Assembly (NCBI RefSeq): GCF_902806685.2
Contig: NC_048546.1
Coordinates: 3,658,001-3,722,000 of the forward strand
DNA: 64,000 bases
DNA from: Maniola hyperantus
Taxonomy: Eukaryota; Arthropoda; Insecta; Lepidoptera; Nymphalidae
Direction: 5' to 3'
A model generated the notes under the pieces. That model was not told where the DNA came from. It made no database searches and was given only the letters and a program-made list of their open reading frames with translations. Positions within the stretch are counted from its first letter, which is position 1; each line of letters starts with the position of its first letter. The position numbers and the translations under genes were made by a program. Positions 11,452 to 22,500 of this stretch are shown here, piece after piece.

Positions 11452-14400
11452 ATGCTCGGGATTTTCAGTATTTCATTAATTTTCACTATTTTTCAGGTAA
11501 GTCATAATTTTTTTACATAAATAATACTTAGTAGGTAATTATATTATAATCATTTTTAGGGACATTAAAAATATTAATTATTTATTTTCAAAAATTAATT
11601 TCTTTAAAAATAAATAATATTAGGTAGGTAAGTATTTTAAAGTACAGATAAGTAAAGATCATACAATTGTATTTTAAAATGTGAAGGCAAATTCGTACGT
11701 AGTTTCAATCTCCTTTATTTAACACTTTTACTACACTAAAATAATTTTCTTTTCATTTAGCCAATGTACAAAATCTTATGATGAAAAATTTTATGATGAA
11801 ATAAATCAATCGAATATCAATCCATGCATGTGAAAAACCTCACCTTGTCTGCTTCCATAGTCCACACAATAGCCATGACCAATAACTATAAACGCACAAT
11901 TCTCCCATTATCAACTCCATCAATGCATCATTGCTTTCAAATTAACAATGGTTTGGATTGGCCGTTGTATAAAGTACAAGTTAATATAAATACTAATATT
12001 ATAAACGTGAAATGTGTCTGTCTGTCTGCTAGCTTTTCACGGTCCAACAGTTTAACCGATTTTCATAAAATTTGGTACAGAGTTAGAGAAGTTCCCGGAG
12101 AAGGCTAGGCTACTTTTTATCCCGGAAAATTAAAGAGTTCCCACGGGATTTTTAAATACCTAAATCAACGTGGACGAAGTCGTGGTGATCAGCTAGTATG
12201 CAATATTTTTCGCCATTACTATAGTGTTTTGCAAAAGCAATTTTAATATCACTTGCCTTAACAGTGAAGTGAAGGAAAATATCGTGAGTAAACTTGCATG
12301 CCTGAGACTTCTCCATAATGTACTGAAAGGTGTGTGAAGTCTGTCAATCCGCATTTGGCCAGCGTGGTGGACTATGCTCTAAACCTTTCCCGTTCTGAAA
12401 GGCGCACCGTGCTCAGTAAAGGGTCTGCGATGGGTTGACATGATAAGACTTAAAATAATATTAAAAGATGTGGTGCTATGCTATTAGTATGGACTAAATA
12501 CGGAAAACCTATGACCAAAAGTCTATGTAGATACTAGATACCTATTTATTAAAAGGAAGAACGCGCTTTTTATACCTTTGACTAGATTATCTTACCTAAA
12601 AAATCCTTTTTAAAATATACTTTACTAGCTAATGCCCACGACTTCGTACGCGTGGAATTAGGTTTTTTAAAAATCCCGTGAGAACTCTTTGATTTTCCGG
12701 GATAAAAAGTAGCCTATGTCACTCTCCAGGTCTTTATCTATACCCACGCAAATCCGTTGAACCGTTGCGACGTGATTGAAGGACAAACCAACAAACCAAC
12801 AAACACACACACTTTCGCATTTATAATAAGGGTACTGAAAAGTACTAAAATAAGGGTACTGATTTCAGGTTGTAACATCGCAAATACCACAGCACTGCAT
12901 GGGACCTCCACCTGGAGTGGTAAGTCCTAGTTCACTCTGGTACTGGTACACCTGAGTGGAGTGGTAGTATAAAATAGTACTATTTTCAGTTATAAATTAG
13001 CTTTGGTTACTGCCACGGACTAGCTTCTCCGTGGTTACAGCGCTATCTAACATCTAACGTAAGAACTACAACAAAACTAAAAATGTCCGAACCCTGAAGC
13101 CCTAGTGAAGCAGGTGTTTTTAGCCTCCTCCAGAATTAAAAGTATGCCACCAGTACCAGAGTGAACTAGAGTGAGGGAACTCTCAGTTTGGTCCTGAATC
13201 GACGATATGACAAATGTTAGGTGATTTTGACGTAGAATCTTAGAAAAATAGGGCTACAGGGCTATCTGCGTCAAATATATAGATTTAAATATGTATAGGT
13301 ATAATCATTTTTGTTTATCCTAATAAATCTAAATAATATATAAAAGGAAAAGGTGGCCGACTGACTGATGATCTATCAACGCACAGCTCGAACTACTGGA
13401 CAGACCGGGCTGAAATTTGGAATGCAGTTAGCTATTATGATTTTTGATGATTGCGCAAATAGATATTAGGCATCCGATAAGAAAGGATTTTTGAAAATTC
13501 AACCCGTAAGGTAGTGAACTCAGGGTTTCGAAATTTGTGTATAGTTCCGAACCTACAGTGATAGCATGGCCTTTAGCATGGCCTTGGCCATCTACAGCAG
13601 ACCTGAGATGACATCTGCAAAGAGATACCGCATCGAAACTCAAACCACCATTGGACAATACAGCCAAGATGAACCTCGTCCTAACGGATCGTTGTTAACA
13701 GGTCAAACCTGGCGACTGCTGCAAAATACCACCTATGTTCTCTGAAGAGGATTTCAAGGAATGCGGTATTGAGAATCCAAGACAAGAACCTAGAGGACCA
13801 CCAGATGTAAGATTTTTTTAATGTATCGATTTTACGTTATCACACTTTCCTTTGTCCACCACAAATCCTTCAATTTTTACATCGCCGTTGTTGTCGTTAA
13901 CCGATAGAAGTCCATTGCTGGACGTAGGTAAGTCTCTTGTAGGGACTTTTACATGTCGCGGTCTGGCACCGCCTGAACCCAGCGGCTCCCCGGGACTTAT
14001 TTCATGTCCTCTGCCCACCTCGTAGGGATCTGCCTACACTGCGTTTTCTGTGGTGCGAGGACGCCATTCCAGCATGGTGAAGCGAGACCATGTCTGCTCT
14101 CTCGCACTTACGTCTTCTTATGTGGTCTCTTGGAGCAGGTGGATCTAAAGATACTAAATATGAATTATTACAATCTTTAAACAAATAACAAATAATTAAG
14201 GAAGTATTGTAAATAATAGTCACCAGGAATTCCGTAACTTCAGTTACAATGGTTGTATTGTGAAACGTAATTATGATAGGAATATTGTTATGGCCAACGC
14301 AATGGCGTCGATGAATAAATAATAAGAAAATAAGTAATTATTGCAATAATTGAATGCATCAATTAATCATTTATTGGTAATAGGCGGACATTGTTATTCA

Positions 14401-16054
14401 TGTAAACTTTTACAAGTACATTTGAATCGTTCTACTCACTTGATCGCACTACCGAGAAAACCAGCATGAAACTCAGATCTACATTCTCTGACTAGATAAT
14501 TGAATGCCTGATTGCTCTAGTGGCTTACTTATTTAGCTGAGCATCATGAGGTCTCGATTTCGGGTCCCTGGTCGAGCCAAAAAAGTAATTGAGTTTTCTG
14601 TCAAAACTTCTTAGTAGCAGGCCAGAGTTGATTAATTTTTACACCCCCGTGTTTCGGTGAGGATGTAAAGCTATCCTGCGTTGAATCTCTCTCTGGTCAT
14701 GTTAGATTGCCGTCCCAGCGACCTATAGAGTGACTAGTGAGGGAATGGAGAGTGCTGTGTTTGTGCACACATCTCTCTTCTCTTCATCTGTGTTGGCACA
14801 ACTCTTTTGCGTAGTCGGCTAGTCTGCATTAAGATTGACTGTAGTGAAGGAAATTAATAAAAGAATAAAATTGTTTCAGTGTACCAAACACATATGCCTA
14901 ATGAAGAGGTACAACCTTATGAAGGACGATGAAAATATAGATAAGGATGCCGTAGACGAACTCCTCAATAAATTCGCTGACGACAACCCTGAATTTAAGG
15001 ATGCAATGCAAATATCCAAGGAAAAATGTTTGTCCGATGGTCTGCCGGGACCACCCTATATCTGCGAGGCTACTAGGCTTGGCATCTGCATTATGATGAC
15101 GACTTTCCATGTAAGTATTTTTATACTAAGGGTGAGATCTATAGAGCGTACTCTGACTTAGCTTAGACTTAAGACAGAGTTAAAACGTGACAGAGCTATA
15201 TCTCTCACATAAATCTGTTTTGTTTTAACTCAACCTTAAGTCTGAGAAAAGTCAAAGTGCGCTCTATAGATCTCAGCCTAAGTCTCGATGGTAATCCAAG
15301 GCCCAGCAAAATGTTTAAGATGCTTTTCTTTAGGTACAGCACGCGTTTGCACATTGATAGAATTCGAGTATCGATACACTTTAACGTTAAAGTACAATGG
15401 ACCTTAACGGCTTTGTTTTAAAGCTCGAGTCACACATATTTTACAGCAAGCGCTCCAAGCGGAAATCTTAATCGGTGGTGTATGTATGTATGTGTTTATG
15501 TCGTGGATCTTTAGGTCCAATTTATCTAGCACGTTATTGTTTCGACGCCCTATCAACATGCAACGTTGATTTGAGAAGTCAAATCTCATACTAACTTTGC
15601 AATTCTGGTAAGTGAGCAATGATGATGCAGTCTAAGTTGGAAGCTGGTTAACCTGGAAGGAGATATGGCAGTTTTTATTAAACCCATACCCCTTTGGTTT
15701 CTACACGGCATTGCACCGTAACGCTATATCGCTTGGCGGCTTGGCTTTGCCGTTAGGATGGTAGGTAGTCACGGCCGAAGCCTCCCACCAGACCAGACCA
15801 GAGAAAATTTAGCAATTATAAAAATCCCAAATTTTCCCTGCCAGGAATCGACCCTGGGACCTCCCAGACCACAGCGCTCACCACTGCGCCAGGGAGGTCG
15901 TCAAAAAATTCAATGCAGCACCTTATGGGTACGGTACAGTTTTGCCATAACATAATGTTTTTTTTTTCAGGAATGTCCAACCTGGGAGGATAGTGATAAC
16001 TGCAAGAAACTCAAAGATCACATGGACGAGTGCAGGGCTTATTTTCCTAAATAA
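11452..16054 (+). CDS. Plus-C odorant-binding-protein-like gene B, five exons
   Basis: Exons 11452-11496, 12869-12919, 13702-13806, 14880-15110 and 15971-16054 join in phase 0 throughout to give about 171 residues. Exon 1 is a hydrophobic signal peptide (MLGIFSISLIFTIFQ). Twelve cysteines follow: one in exon 2, a CC pair plus one in exon 3, five in the helical exon 4, and ECP...C...C in exon 5. That is the full Plus-C OBP set, including Pro right after a late Cys. Exon 2 is 51 bp, exactly the length of exon 2 in gene A, and exon 4 is 231 bp against 234 in A and C, so the genes are tandem duplicates. The protein should be a secreted, disulfide-rich carrier of small hydrophobic molecules; the ligand is unknown. 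The introns are loaded with repeats (12010-12830, 13330-14130, 14505-14820, 15130-15900). Confidence 0.8.
12010..12200 (-). repeat. GGGATAAAAAGTAGCC-type repeat copy
   Basis: Minus-strand copy in intron 1 of gene B, from GTGTCTGTCTGTCTGCTAGCTTTTCACGG to CGTGGACGAAGTCGTGG. Confidence 0.75.
12235..12445 (+). repeat. SINE fragment, plus orientation
   Basis: Contains ATATCACTTGCCTTAACAGTGAAGTGAAGGAAAATATCGTGAG, CTGAGACTTCTCCATAATG and CCAGCGTGGTGGACTATG. This is the 3' body of the SINE family at 28560; the tRNA-like head is missing. Confidence 0.75.
12627..12835 (+). repeat. GGGATAAAAAGTAGCC-type repeat copy
   Basis: Plus-strand copy, from CTAGCTAATGCCCACGACTTCG to CAACAAACCAACAAACACACACACTTTCGC. 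Confidence 0.8.
13330..13540 (-). repeat. GTCA-tailed repeat copy
   Basis: Minus-strand copy in intron 2 of gene B. It runs from AATATATAAAAGGAAAAGG through CAACGCACAGCTCGAACTACTGGACAG. Confidence 0.75.
13880..14140 (-). pseudogene. LINE reverse-transcriptase C-terminal fragment, decayed
   Basis: In intron 3 of gene B. The minus-strand DNA carries the LINE-tail landmarks GTCCAGCAATGG, CAGGCGGTGCCAGACC and ACGAGGTGGGCAGAGG seen in the better copies at 26050 and 30390, with several frameshifts. Confidence 0.6.
14505..14820 (+). repeat. SINE-like repeat shared with the serpin intron
   Basis: GATTGCTCTAGTGGCTTAC... and ATTGAGTTTTCTGTCAAAACTTC, AGCAGGCCAGAGTTGA and GAATCTCTCTCTGGTCATG match, with divergence, the block at about 24250-24620. 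The head resembles a tRNA, so a tRNA-derived SINE is likely. Confidence 0.6.
15130..15278. mobile_element. Tourist-like MITE, TAA duplication
   Basis: 149-bp palindrome with ends GGGTGAGATCTATAGAGCG and CGCTCTATAGATCTCAGCC, flanked directly by TAA (15127-15129 and 15279-15281). The interior (AGTTAAAACGTGACAGAGCTATATCTCTCAC) is related to the elements at 26974 and 54030. It begins 19 bp after the exon 4 donor of gene B. Confidence 0.85.
15350..15560. mobile_element. Diverged relative of the 4817-5093 MITE
   Basis: Shares GGCTTTGTTTTAAAGCTCGAGT, ACAGCAAGCGCTCCAAGCGGAAA and TTTAGGTCCAATTTA with the interior of the element at 4817. The ends are poorly preserved. Confidence 0.55.
15595..15900 (-). 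repeat. tRNA-derived SINE, minus orientation
   Basis: Minus-strand SINE in intron 4 of gene B. The tRNA-like head is at the right (B box in CCAGGAATCGACCCTGGGACC). The body contains CCCATACCCCTTTGG and GGTAGTCACGGCCGAAGCC, and the tail at the left is GATGATGCAGTCTAAG. A plus copy is at about 51640-51925, with pieces at 27178, 45985 and 53660. Confidence 0.75.
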
Positions 16055-16680
16055 GTAGTATTACATAATTATGTTTATGATAAAAAATTTGATATGAACA
16101 TACCAACGCAAACGTATACGAGTGTTATATTATGTAAATGATAAAAATATAGTATTCTATTTTCTACACTTCATTACTTCTTTTATTTTCTTTAAACTAA
16201 GTACCTATTAAAGGCTGCTATCAATGGGGATCCATACTGCCAATTTATCCCGACAGATGGCGCATAAGCGAATCGGCCATAGAGATATATCATCTGTGGA
16301 AACGGTCATACTGAGCTATTAAACGCCATAATTTTTGTTGATCAGTCGCTTTTTACTCAAGTTGTTTCCCTTTACTGTACTAATGGCCAGTGCCACATCC
16401 TGTGGTGCAGTCCGTTGCACTTGCATGTCACGGCCGTTGGTTTTGTGTTGGTTCAATCCTTTAAACTCAACGTTCGTTGCGAATCATCAGGCTGCGTTGC
16501 TTATTATAAGTATGTTTCCACCTTGATACTTCTCATTTGTTATGTTCTGGTACAAGTATAGTTTCACCATTTAAAAACTAGGTGTTAGATTCAATAAAAG
16601 TTTGTTAAACATTCATAACTTCCGTTCCTTGTATTTGTAGACGTGTTTTCAAATTACTCAATATCTGAACTTACATCGAG
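16055..16680. other. Spacer between genes B and C
   Basis: About 600 bp holding the 3' end of gene B and the promoter region of gene C. No repeat family or clear TATA box is recognised. Confidence 0.4.
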
Positions 16681-19206
16681 ATGGTACAACTACCATTTAG
16701 TATTATACTTTTATTAATTGCTGTTATAAATTTAACTGCATCTGTGTATAATGTACGTAAGTGTTATAATATTGTTGAAAATTTTATTTATTTCGTCAAT
16801 TGTTTACCTTTCATCAATTTTTTTGTTATTAGCTTGAATAAATAAGAACAGTAGCCGGCAAGAAATATTATACATCGACCTTTGGAATGAGATTTCGGCT
16901 TTGCAGAGCGTTGTTTCTCTCACTCATATCTATGTGACATTTTATCGGTCTCAACGACAGAGGCAACGCTCTACGAAATTACTTTCTCTTTCTAAAGGCC
17001 GATGTACAATATTTCCTGCTGGGTACTTTACAACAATTGTTCAAACACTCAAAGCTATTAAATTCCTGAGTTTTCTAGAAATAGTTTGTTTTTGATTTAA
17101 CTATTTCTTCTTTCCCAATAAATAGTCGCGAGACCAATAATAATTAATCTATGAAATAGTACCTATTTAATGTTTCAAATGACGAAAACATTCGTTATGT
17201 TAAAACTATAAAATTGTACAAACTTATACCTACGTTAAATTTTTTAAGGTTTTCGGACAGCCACAAATTGACACTTTAAAAGAAAAACCAGAAAAATGTT
17301 ACGGAACAGATGAACTTACTGTAAGTACTGATGAATTGAGTATTTTATGTACTACCTGACCTACCCCAGTTCAATATATATATCAACTCCTGGGAATCCT
17401 TTCTTAGTGAAAGTCTAACTTATTGTCAAAACCTTGCTAAATCTCAATTTTCTAGACACAGTGAATTTTACGTTAATATATCAATCAGATATTTTTTCTT
17501 TTTATTATTTACTGTTAGCGAATACCCGACGTGTGCTACTACGCCTAAAAAAAGCACCTTCACACTATTTTTCGCTTTTCTAATGAATCCGGTTTTGGGC
17601 ATATCGGTTGGATGGTTTCAAATTCTATAACGGTCATGCATAGGACGAAACATTTTTGTGTTTTATTATTTACTAGCTGATGCCGGCGACTTCGTCCGCC
17701 TGGAATTAGGTTTTTACAAATCCCGTGGGAGCTCTTCGATTTTCGGGGATAAAATTAGCTTATGTCACTCTCCAGGTATTTATTTATACCCATTCGAAAA
17801 ATCACGTCAATCCGTTGCACCCACAGGTTGCACCGTTGCGACGTGATTGAACGACAAAACCAACAAACCAACAAACACGGGTACCTACTGATACTTAGAT
17901 ATAGGAATTTTACGAGGCAGTGGAATGTGTTACTGTTTTTTACCGAAGCCAATAGACAATGTAGCAGAATTGATAAAAACCTTTGAAATATTATTTCAGG
18001 AGCGACGTTGTTGCGTCTTTCCACCATTCTTCCATCAAGTGTCAGCGAGAGCTTGTGGTGCGTTACTCTACCATATCTCTACCGATGAGCGTTTCAATGT
18101 CACTTACATTCGAAGAGATATGTTTGGCAGAGTAAGTAAATAACAAACCAACATCCAAGTCACTTATTGATAGTCATAGTACTCTTTTTAAACAGGTACC
18201 TGCAATGCATCTTTAAAAAACTTAGATATTTTTGATTTAATTTTAACTCCCTTAGCGTTCGCTAATCGTTCATCTGATTGAGTTGAAACTTTGTAGAGTT
18301 GGAGAGTTTTGTGTTTGTATACTTTCTTGAATGTTTCTGGCAAAATACTATCAATTCAGTATATGCCGGGCATTAGGCTTGAATAATTCACTAGCTCCCG
18401 TTGGAATTTTAAATAGTCTGGCCTTTTTCCTTGTCTACATTGCAAAAGGAACCTCTGTGCAAAATTTCAGTTTTCTAGGTCCAAAGGTTCGGGCTGGGCG
18501 TTGATGAATCAATGTGAATCAGGGCTTTCCTACATTAAGATTTTGTTTGTTAAAAATACTTTCTTAGTAAACCAGTGTGATCAACTTCTTATGAAACAAA
18601 ACTTGTTATTTTGTTTCTAATTTCAGGGCGATTATTGGCGTTGCATTTTAACAAAATACAAATTGCTAAACGACGAAGATAAACTCGTTCACGATAAATA
18701 TTACAGTCATCTGGACAACTGGGCCTCTCTTAATCCCGAGTTCACCAACGTTATCACTACTGCCAAAATGTTCTGTCTGGATATTTATAGATATAAAATG
18801 CCTATAGGGATTGATGGATTCTTTGAGTTTCAAAACTGTATTAGGAATTATGTGAACTTGGTAAGAATTAAAAATTTCATTCATATTTGTTTTATAGGCT
18901 GAACGTTTATTAATTAGCTAATATCGTTTGACTTCTAGAGCCTTCTAGGCTCCTATTCAGCGGCTGAGCATTTCATATTTAGAAACTTTTGAGTCACTGA
19001 GGGGGCTTGAAAGCATTAAAGCATTTCGTAGAGTATCATCGCAGGATTTGGGTAGACGATCAGACAATAGAAGACATAAGTCATGCAGCCTTATTTCTTA
19101 CTACTCAAATTAATATTCATTGCAGGATTGTCCAGTTATAATACAGTCTAAAGAGTGCTTCGAATGGAAAGAGTTTTATGATGAATGCCGAGAATTTTAC
19201 ATTTGA
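16681..19206 (+). CDS. Plus-C odorant-binding-protein-like gene C, five exons
   Basis: Exons 16681-16752, 17249-17320, 18000-18131, 18627-18860 and 19126-19206 join in phase 0 to give about 196 residues. Exon 1 encodes a signal peptide (MVQLPFSIILLLIAVINLTA). The first donor is GTACGT at 16753; using the nearby GTAAGT instead would shift the frame into a stop. Ten cysteines are visible: one in exon 2, CC plus one in exon 3, three in exon 4, and DCP...C...C in exon 5. The DCP motif and the CC pair place it with genes A and B. Exons 1-3 are longer than in its neighbours and one exon-4 Cys pair is reduced to a single Cys, so it is the most diverged of the three. AATAAA at 19206-19211 overlaps the end of the stop codon. 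The product is likely a secreted ligand carrier. Confidence 0.78.
16848..17022. mobile_element. MITE family B, copy 2, diverged
   Basis: In intron 1 of gene C. ACATCGACCTTTGGAATGAGATTTCGGCTTTGCAGAGCGTTG and its complement CAACGCTCTACGAAATTACTTTC...AAAGGCCGATGTAC match the copies at 10665 and 35580. The ends have drifted to AGTAGCCGGC...GCTGGGTACT. Confidence 0.7.
17672..17895 (+). repeat. GGGATAAAAAGTAGCC-type repeat copy
   Basis: In intron 2 of gene C, from CTAGCTGATGCCGGCGACTTCG to AACCAACAAACCAACAAACACGG. Confidence 0.8.
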
Positions 19207-19596
19207 ATAAAAACATGAACCCAATATTTTTAAGCTTAATTTATTTCTAAATTTTAACTAAAGGATGATGACAATGAAATGACATGAGTTATGAAACTTT
19301 ACCGCTTACTTAAATTTACAATTTTTGCATAATAATCCACTGTATTATTTGCAATACCTTATCCTAACTACATACATTTCATTTTCAATTAGTATAGAGG
19401 TACGATCAACCCTGTCTCTAAACTAAACAATGTGCTGAACTACCTGCATACCAATAAACTAATAAGTAATACTGTCACGTAAATTCAGAATGACATTACT
19501 TTCACATACATAATATATCACACGCGCCAGTATACCTCATCACTTTCCTTTTAGGAATTAAGTAAATTAAACTAAACTAGCAGTCTTTTTAAGCCT
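19207..19596. other. Convergent 3' intergenic region
   Basis: Gene C ends at 19206 and the minus-strand serpin-like gene ends at 19597. A minus-strand AATAAA (plus-strand TTTATT at 19240-19245) could serve the serpin mRNA, so the two 3' ends would lie very close or overlap. Confidence 0.5.
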
Positions 19597-22500
19597 TCAA
19601 GGTAAAAGCCTTGGATTGTATCGGCCAACGTAAAGTATCATCCCAGATGGATTGTGTCGTACAAAGTATAGGAAAGGTCGGTCAAACTTTAATCGAGCTG
19701 GTTGCGAACTCCTCGCTGGAAGACGTGCTTGTCTCGGTCGAAGGTGCAATGGTAAATGCATAGCCTCACCTACGTCATGAGGATCATGGAAAGCACGTTG
19801 GTAATCTCTCGGCTCGTCCCAGCCTGTAATCCATCTGGATGTTCTTCGTTTGCGCAAATAATCCTGTGTATCTGGGAATTCCTCAACGTGATGTTGACCA
19901 CCGATACCACTTTCAGCACAGGTAGCAAATGTTGTCAGTTGCAACATATCAGATAAATAGAGGTCCTTTGATGGGCCGTTCAAACCACCTAAGTCGGCGT
20001 GATTTGCATCAAACAAATCTTTCAAACCCATCCTTTTCAAAGTGGATGAAACGTTAAATAATGACTTGTGTGAGAATCTTGGAATTTGGAGTTCAAGGCC
20101 GACGCGAGGAAGCAACGTACGCAATAAACCGTTCCACACTGGAGTAGTCAGACTAGCATCCAAAAGTCGTTTTTCAAGTTTCTCTAAATCATCTGCATGT
20201 ACGATGTTTCCTTGTTGACCTGGCATAAGGAAGAGTGTGCTTACAACAGAATTGGTATTTCCCAATGCTGCAGCCGTAGCATCCAGCACTGGATCGTATC
20301 CAGCCAAGAAATTGCTTTTGAAAACTACAGCGGGAACTGGAACCAAACGTCTTTGGCGGACATTGGGTGATACGACGAAGTACATTTCGCCGTCTCGTCC
20401 TTCAACAGATGATCCAGTGCAGTCGGTCTGAAAAGTAACAGTAGAAATAATTAGTAAAAAATTTACAGGCAATATTTGTACTAGAGTTTATTGGCCATTT
20501 AGATATACTAAAAAATCAGTAAAACAATTTATTGTCTAAAAATTTTTCCTTTCCAAAAGTAATAGGTACACTTAATCGTAATATAATTTTAGGATATTTA
20601 GGGGTGGTGTTCGGTGTGGTATAATAATTGTAACAGCATATTTAACTGCAGTGGCGGGTGACTTTAATGGTCTGAACCTTGATTATCCCTATTTTTTGTA
20701 CCTTGGAGAATCGAGCGGTCCTGGTTACTATGACTAACAAAGTAATTGTTAACATAACAGTGAAATAAATTAATTGTTGCTAACCTGGGTATTCTTTTAT
20801 TCTTAACTAGTTGTAGAAGTTAAATAGCAGATAGATTAAGAAAAGTAAACCAGGAACTAGCTAGCTCAAAAAGTATAATATTGCTATTTTTATTAAAATA
20901 AAACAAAATGAAAATACGAATCCATGACTCATTTTGTGTCGATAATAATAATATAGTGCAAATGAAACTTACATAAAAGAGGTTAGCTGAGAATGCTGCA
21001 AGTGGAGGAATCTTTATGCTGTTTGTTTTCAAGTATTCCGGAATTTTGCCCCAACTGTATCTTTTCACTAAAAGATTAGTACGTCTTCTTATTACGTCGC
21101 TGATTAATTTGAAATTAACTTCTTCAACATGTCCATTATAAAAATGTTGTGCTCGTTCCTTATAGAATGTCAACAGTTTTCCCCTATTCCTTTCACTGAA
21201 GAGCTCTCTAACAAACGCAGATATAACTACTCCTGAAGCAGAACTAGTTTCAATAGAATCAGATATATTTTTCAAAGTAAAATGTGGATTAAATGTTACC
21301 ATATCATCTAACTTTAGAATTTCGTTCATTTCTCCTGATGTAGCCCCTTTTGCGCCCATGAACATCATAGCTAACATTGATGTTATTGAATATGGTGAAA
21401 AAACTATACTACGTTTTTTATCCACATTATCAACCATTACATTCCAATATCGAAAAGCCAACTCATTACAAAGTTCTGTAAATTGTAAAACATCATCACC
21501 TAAATCTTTCGTAGTAACTTCTAAGCCCTGATTTTCTTTTGGGAATTCTAAGACAATATTTTTATTTTCATTAGTTTCAGGCGTGTAAAAACCCTCAACT
21601 TTGTGCTTGTCTTTTCCTATTTCATTTGCCTTGGGTGGATTTACTGGTGGTATTAACTTCCATGAATTATTTCTTTCATTTGCTAGCTCTTTATCGTCTA
21701 TGTTTACTTTTTGTATTTTCTTTTTAAAATCATCAATTTTCGGTAATTCTTCGTTTACCTTTTGTTTTTGGACCTTATCAATAGCAACAATTTTGTCTAT
21801 CAATGATGATTTGTAGATATTATTACTGGAAGTAACATTTTTTACTCCAGTAGATGAATCAATTTTTACTGGATGAGTACCAGAACTCAAAATATTTGAT
21901 AAGATCTGATTATTTGGAACAATTATCTTGTCTTCTTTCTTCTTTGAATCTAATGTACTAACGTTTTTTGCATTAATAAGGTGTTCGCTTTGTGGATTTT
22001 CCTTTAAAGTACTGGTTTCGATTTTTATTTCGTTAACATCGCTTTTTATAATGGTAGATGGTTCATACTTATTATTTTCTACATTTGTTTTATTAGTTTT
22101 ATTTATTCTAGTATCTTCAGACTTTTCTAGAACTGCATTTTGTACGACTAATGATGGTAGAACCTTGGTTGTGACTGTTTCTTTTGGCTTAGATGTAGAT
22201 TCCTGGATTACAGTAATCTGTTTAGGACTTTGTGTAGTTAGCACTTCAGCAGTCTGTGTCTTATTTTGAGAGTAAATTATGGATGTAGGGCTGGCACTAT
22301 CATGAACAACCTGCGAGAGTAGATCACCCATCGATTCTGATATGACTTCGTCCATAATATTAGAGCTTGTTGAGCTAGTAATAGATGGCGTGGAAAGAGG
22401 AGGAGAAGTAGAAACAGTAATACTTGGATCTTCTTTAGCCACGTCTATGGTCTCTATAGTTTTATTTTTTATCTTTTCCTGAGGATCAAAGGTCGAAACC

